This document shows positions 61,511 through 64,000 of a stretch of DNA of 64,000 nt, piece by piece (within the stretch, counting starts at the first letter, position 1; each line of letters starts with the position of its first letter). The DNA lies in contig NZ_AJWX01000016.1 in assembly GCF_000263855.1 (NCBI RefSeq), positions 1-64,000 on the forward strand, in the 5' to 3' direction. The position numbers and the translations under genes are program-made. The notes below the pieces were generated by a model. That model ran no database searches. It was not told the DNA's origin and saw nothing but the letters and a program-made list of their open reading frames with translations. The stretch comes from Pseudomonas sp. M47T1. GTDB lineage: Bacteria; Pseudomonadota; Gammaproteobacteria; Pseudomonadales; Pseudomonadaceae.

Positions 61511-62464
61511 TCACGCGCGGGCCTGAACCGACACCCAGAAACGCGTGAAACGCTTGACGCGCACGGGCAATGCCACCTCTAGCAGATCAAGGATGCGTTC
61601 AGTATCGGCCAAGGGGTAACTGCCGGAAATCAGCAGGTCGGCCACCTCGTCGGCGCACGTCAGTTCGCCACGACGGTAGCGTGCCAGCTCCCCAAGGAAA
61701 TCCGCCAGGCGCATATGCGAGGCCATCAGCATGCCGTTGACCCAGGCACTGCTGTTGGCGTCGATGGGCCTGGGCACGCGCGCGTGATGGGCATCGAATT
61801 CCACCTGTTGGCCTGTTTCAAAGCGCAGTGGGTAACCCTGCAAATAGGCCGGCTGCAACTGCGCGGTGCCGCTGAGGACGGAGACGCGGGTGCGATGCCG
61901 GAGCTGGCGCACATTGATCCGACCGTCGAGCGGGGTGATCTGCCCTTGCGCGGTGGCGATGCGCAGCGGTCGCTGTTCGTGGCTGGCGTCGATCTGCAGT
62001 TCGCCTTCCAGCAGGCGCACCAGGCGCTGGTGGGCATCGAAGCGGATATCCACGGCGCTGCCGGTGTTGAGTTGCAGTTGGCTGCCATCGCTCAACTGCT
62101 GATGTCGGCGTTCGCCGACCGGGCTGCGCAGGTCGGCGGTCAGTGGCGGCAGCCATGGCTGCTGGTTCAGGGTGGCGATGGCGGCGCCGCCCATGGCCAC
62201 CACCAACAGCGCTTTGAGCGCCTGCCGCCGGCCGGCCAGGCGCGGCGAATCAAGGGCGGCGTGGGCCAGCGGCCCATCGATCCCGCGCAAGCGCTGGTTG
62301 ACCGCGTGAATGTGCGCCCAGGCCCGCTGGTGTTCGCTGTTGCTGGCCAACCAGTGTTCGAAGCGTTGCTGTTGTTCCCCGGCCAGCGGCGCATCGTGCA
62401 TGTCCAACAGCCACTGCACCGCTTGCTCCGCCACCTGCGGGGCGAAACTGCCGGCGCTGCTCAC
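61511..62464 (-). CDS. fecR: FecR-type anti-sigma/sensor
   Basis: 317 residues. N-terminal DUF4880 region with AVQWLLDMHDAPLAGEQQQR, one membrane helix (about residues 85-105, ALLVVAMGGAAIATL), periplasmic FecR domain (VGERRHQQLSDGSQLQLNTG) and a C-terminal DUF4974-like part. Transmits the receptor signal to FecI. Overlaps fecI by 4 bases. The 381-base gap to the receptor gene holds no gene I can support and probably carries the FecI-dependent promoter. Confidence 0.9.
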   Translation of the reverse strand: MSSAGSFAPQVAEQAVQWLLDMHDAPLAGEQQQRFEHWLASNSEHQRAWAHIHAVNQRLRGIDGPLAHAALDSPRLAGRRQALKALLVVAMGGAAIATLNQQPWLPPLTADLRSPVGERRHQQLSDGSQLQLNTGSAVDIRFDAHQRLVRLLEGELQIDASHEQRPLRIATAQGQITPLDGRINVRQLRHRTRVSVLSGTAQLQPAYLQGYPLRFETGQQVEFDAHHARVPRPIDANSSAWVNGMLMASHMRLADFLGELARYRRGELTCADEVADLLISGSYPLADTERILDLLEVALPVRVKRFTRFWVSVQARA

Positions 62465-62994
62465 AGGGCGAAGTAGCAGCGCAGCGCTGCCTTGTGCAGG
62501 TGACGTTTGACGGTGGCCACGGAAATATCCAGCTGCTCAGCGATTTCAGCCTGGCTCAGGCCATCCACCTGGGCTAGCACAAAGGCGCGGCGCACCGGTG
62601 CGGCCAGGCCGTCGAGCAGACGGTCCAGCTCTACCAGGGTCTCCAGGATGATGGCGCGGTATTCCTCACTGGGGGCCAGTGCGTCCGGAAGCTGGGCCAG
62701 GGCCTGCAAGTAGGCGCGTTCCACGTCCTGGCGGCGGTAGTGGTTGAACAGCACGCGCTTGGCCACGGTGGTCAGGAACGCGCGCGGCTCCTTGATGGAT
62801 GGCGCTTCGCGGGCGGCCAGCAGGCGCACGAAGGTGTCCTGGGCAAGGTCGGCGGCACTGTCAGGGCAGCCGAGGCGGCGGCGAAGCCAGTGGGTCAGCC
62901 AGCCTTGGTGGTCCAGGTACAGGCCTTCGATCAGGTGCGAAGAGGAAGAAGGGGGGCGCAACACCAACGGCTCTCCAGCGCCCTTAGGCTGCAT
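62461..62994 (-). CDS. fecI: ECF sigma factor FecI type
   Basis: 177 residues from the ATG at 62994 (longer start at 63039 possible; none has a clear ribosome site). Sigma-70 region 2 (LDHQGWLTHWLRRRLG, DTFVRLLAAREAP, VLFNHYRRQDVE) and region 4 (AFVLAQVDGLSQAEIAEQLDI). Directs transcription of the receptor gene. The region upstream (62995-63135) has a Fur-box-like site. Confidence 0.9.
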   Translation of the reverse strand: MQPKGAGEPLVLRPPSSSSHLIEGLYLDHQGWLTHWLRRRLGCPDSAADLAQDTFVRLLAAREAPSIKEPRAFLTTVAKRVLFNHYRRQDVERAYLQALAQLPDALAPSEEYRAIILETLVELDRLLDGLAAPVRRAFVLAQVDGLSQAEIAEQLDISVATVKRHLHKAALRCYFAL

Positions 62995-63072
62995 TAAATA
63001 ATAAGAATTGTTCGCATTGTAGGGCTTTTGATACGTCATCGGCAATGGACGGCTGCGTAAGTGCTTTGCGTA

Positions 63073-63095
63073 TGAGAATATTTATCATTAATATC
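63073..63095. promoter_or_regulatory. Fur-box-like site between fecI and DUF3649 gene
   Basis: TGAGAATATTTATCATTAATATC resembles the Fur consensus GATAATGATAATCATTATC (AT-rich with ATCATTA core). It is positioned to repress both divergent units when iron is plentiful. Confidence 0.5.
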
Positions 63096-63135
63096 GTTGA
63101 ATTATTATCTCGCTGCATTGAGCCTGGCCATCACC

Positions 63136-63441
63136 ATGAAAGCTTTCCCTGTCGGCTTGCCCGTTGCCTACCGCCTGGGCGTCTGCTCGCGCATCGTTGC
63201 CGCGGCGCTGGGCGGATATGTGCTTGCGTCGCTGCTGGGCATCAGCCTGGCGGCGTTGGTGCCCATGGCACGGGCCGAGGCCATGGTCAGCGGCATGATG
63301 CTGTCGTTCCTGGCGTATGTGGTGGCCGTGCTCTGGTGTTTTGCTTGCCGCAGCGCCGGGCGGGCCTGGCTGGGGATGATGGTGCCAAGCCTGGCACTGG
63401 TGGCTGTCAACAGCGTTCTGTACTGGCTGAGGCAATCATGA
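63136..63441 (+). CDS. DUF3649 membrane protein
   Basis: 101 residues from the ATG at 63136 (a TTG at 63097 would add 13). Three membrane helices (RIVAAALGGYVLASLLGISL; GMMLSFLAYVVAVLWCFAC; MMVPSLALVAVNSVLYWL). DUF3649 proteins occur with PepSY iron-reductase-type genes in siderophore clusters. Overlaps the next gene by 4 bases. Confidence 0.75.
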   Translation: MKAFPVGLPVAYRLGVCSRIVAAALGGYVLASLLGISLAALVPMARAEAMVSGMMLSFLAYVVAVLWCFACRSAGRAWLGMMVPSLALVAVNSVLYWLRQS

Positions 63442-64000
63442 AAGAGGGACTGCGCCAGGCCATGGCGTGGCTGCACACCTGGGCAGGATTAGTGTTCGGC
63501 TGGCTGCTGTTCGCGATATTCCTGACGGGCACGCTTTCTTACTTCAAGGAAGAAGTCAGCCACTGGACCCACCCCGAAATCGCCGCCTACCCACTCGATG
63601 ATGCCGCCAGCCTGGCCAACGCTCAACGCTATCTGCAGGCCAATGCCAGCCAGGCGTCGGTGTGGTACATCAGCGTCCCCGACGCGCGGCGCCCAGACAT
63701 TTCGCTGATGTTCCCCGACGCTTCCGGTTCATTGCGCGAAGTCAGCCTCGATGCGCGCACGGGGCAGGCGGTGACTGCCCGCGACTCCATGGGCGGTGAA
63801 TTCTTTTACCGATTCCACTTCCAACTGCAATTGCCATACCCCTGGGGCCGTTGGCTGGCCAGCCTGTGTGCGCTGGTGATGCTGGTGACCCTGGTGAGCG
63901 GGGTCATCACCCACAAGAAGATCTTCAAGGAGTTCTTCACCTTTCGACCGCGCAAGGGCCAGCGCTCCTGGCTCGATGGCCATAATGCCGTGGGTGTGCT
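63438..64000 (+). CDS. PepSY-associated membrane protein, partial
   Basis: Runs off the right edge; 187 residues are visible from the ATG at 63438. N-terminal MAWLHTWAGLVFGWLLFAIF is a PepSY_TM helix with His. A periplasmic region (about 50-125) follows, then a second helix (WLASLCALVMLVTLVSGVIT) followed by HKKIF. Such proteins act with DUF3649/DUF3325 partners in inner-membrane ferric reduction or siderophore handling. Iron role inferred from the divergent fec genes. Confidence 0.8.
   Translation, partial: MKEGLRQAMAWLHTWAGLVFGWLLFAIFLTGTLSYFKEEVSHWTHPEIAAYPLDDAASLANAQRYLQANASQASVWYISVPDARRPDISLMFPDASGSLREVSLDARTGQAVTARDSMGGEFFYRFHFQLQLPYPWGRWLASLCALVMLVTLVSGVITHKKIFKEFFTFRPRKGQRSWLDGHNAVGV

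Overview
The window reads as chromosome of a fluorescent-type Pseudomonas (P. fluorescens / P. putida lineage). Evidence is the high GC, the gene complement and gene order (uraA-upp-hpt; mqo; OmpA-PlsC-pta-slyD-GPx-OYE-GT4-cysZ-ahpC-trxB as in the P. aeruginosa PA0833-PA0849 region; ldh-pdhA-pdhB-E2), the short LOV photoreceptor, and many Pseudomonas REP/REPIN palindromes of the GTGGGAGC(T/G)GGC and GCTGCCGCCAGGCTGCG types. I saw no rRNA, tRNA, CRISPR array, insertion sequence or prophage. The position is inferred only from content; no database search was run.

Layout. 1-1.9 kb: the 3' end of an S-type pyocin gene, cut by the window edge, with a small overlapping partner gene (probable immunity). 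1.9-8.6 kb: pyrimidine/purine salvage (uraA, upp, hpt), small conserved proteins, malate:quinone oxidoreductase and a YajG-type lipoprotein. 8.6-14.4 kb: an acyltransferase, CPXCG and DUF2007 small proteins, an unusual YedK/HMCES-like protein, a GDT1-type manganese exporter gene behind a probable yybP-ykoY riboswitch, rsmC and hprA. 14.5-18.5 kb: a gamma-glutamyl-polyamine catabolic operon (oxidase, XRE-cupin regulator, glutamine-synthetase-like ligase) followed by a LysE exporter. 18.6-34 kb: acyl-CoA ligase, DUF2235 hydrolase, OmpA lipoprotein, PlsC, pta (without ackA), SlyD, glutathione peroxidase, Old Yellow Enzyme, GT4, CysZ, peroxiredoxin, thioredoxin reductase. 33.1-37.9 kb: a monapterin operon (folM-folE-folX-DUF1244-hopJ) divergent from a LitR-like MerR regulator, then a PilZ-like protein and a short LOV photoreceptor, which together look like a light-response module. 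37.9-42.6 kb: flavodoxin, alpha/beta hydrolase, SDR and a DUF1302 outer-membrane protein. 43-46.2 kb: a 1065-residue dermonecrotic-toxin-like protein behind a perfect 28-bp palindrome. 46.2-50.3 kb: homogentisate catabolism (IclR regulator, hmgA, fahA, maiA). 50.3-55.7 kb: SirB1-like protein, amino acid dehydrogenase and a 2-oxoacid dehydrogenase operon (E1 alpha, E1 beta, E2; no E3). 55.7-58.6 kb: LexA-controlled yebG, psiE, gene remnants, a YXWGXW lipoprotein, and an HPF-like protein. 58.8-64 kb: an iron/siderophore uptake unit (TonB receptor, FecR, FecI) divergent from DUF3649 and PepSY inner-membrane genes, with a Fur-box-like site between them; the PepSY gene runs off the window.

The most rewarding items are the light/pterin module (33-38 kb), the manganese riboswitch (12.1-12.3 kb), the YedK-like protein lacking two catalytic residues (10.8 kb), the large orphan toxin with its palindromic leader (42.9 kb), the pyocin toxin/partner pair at the left edge, and a frame-disrupted gene remnant at 56.7-56.9 kb.
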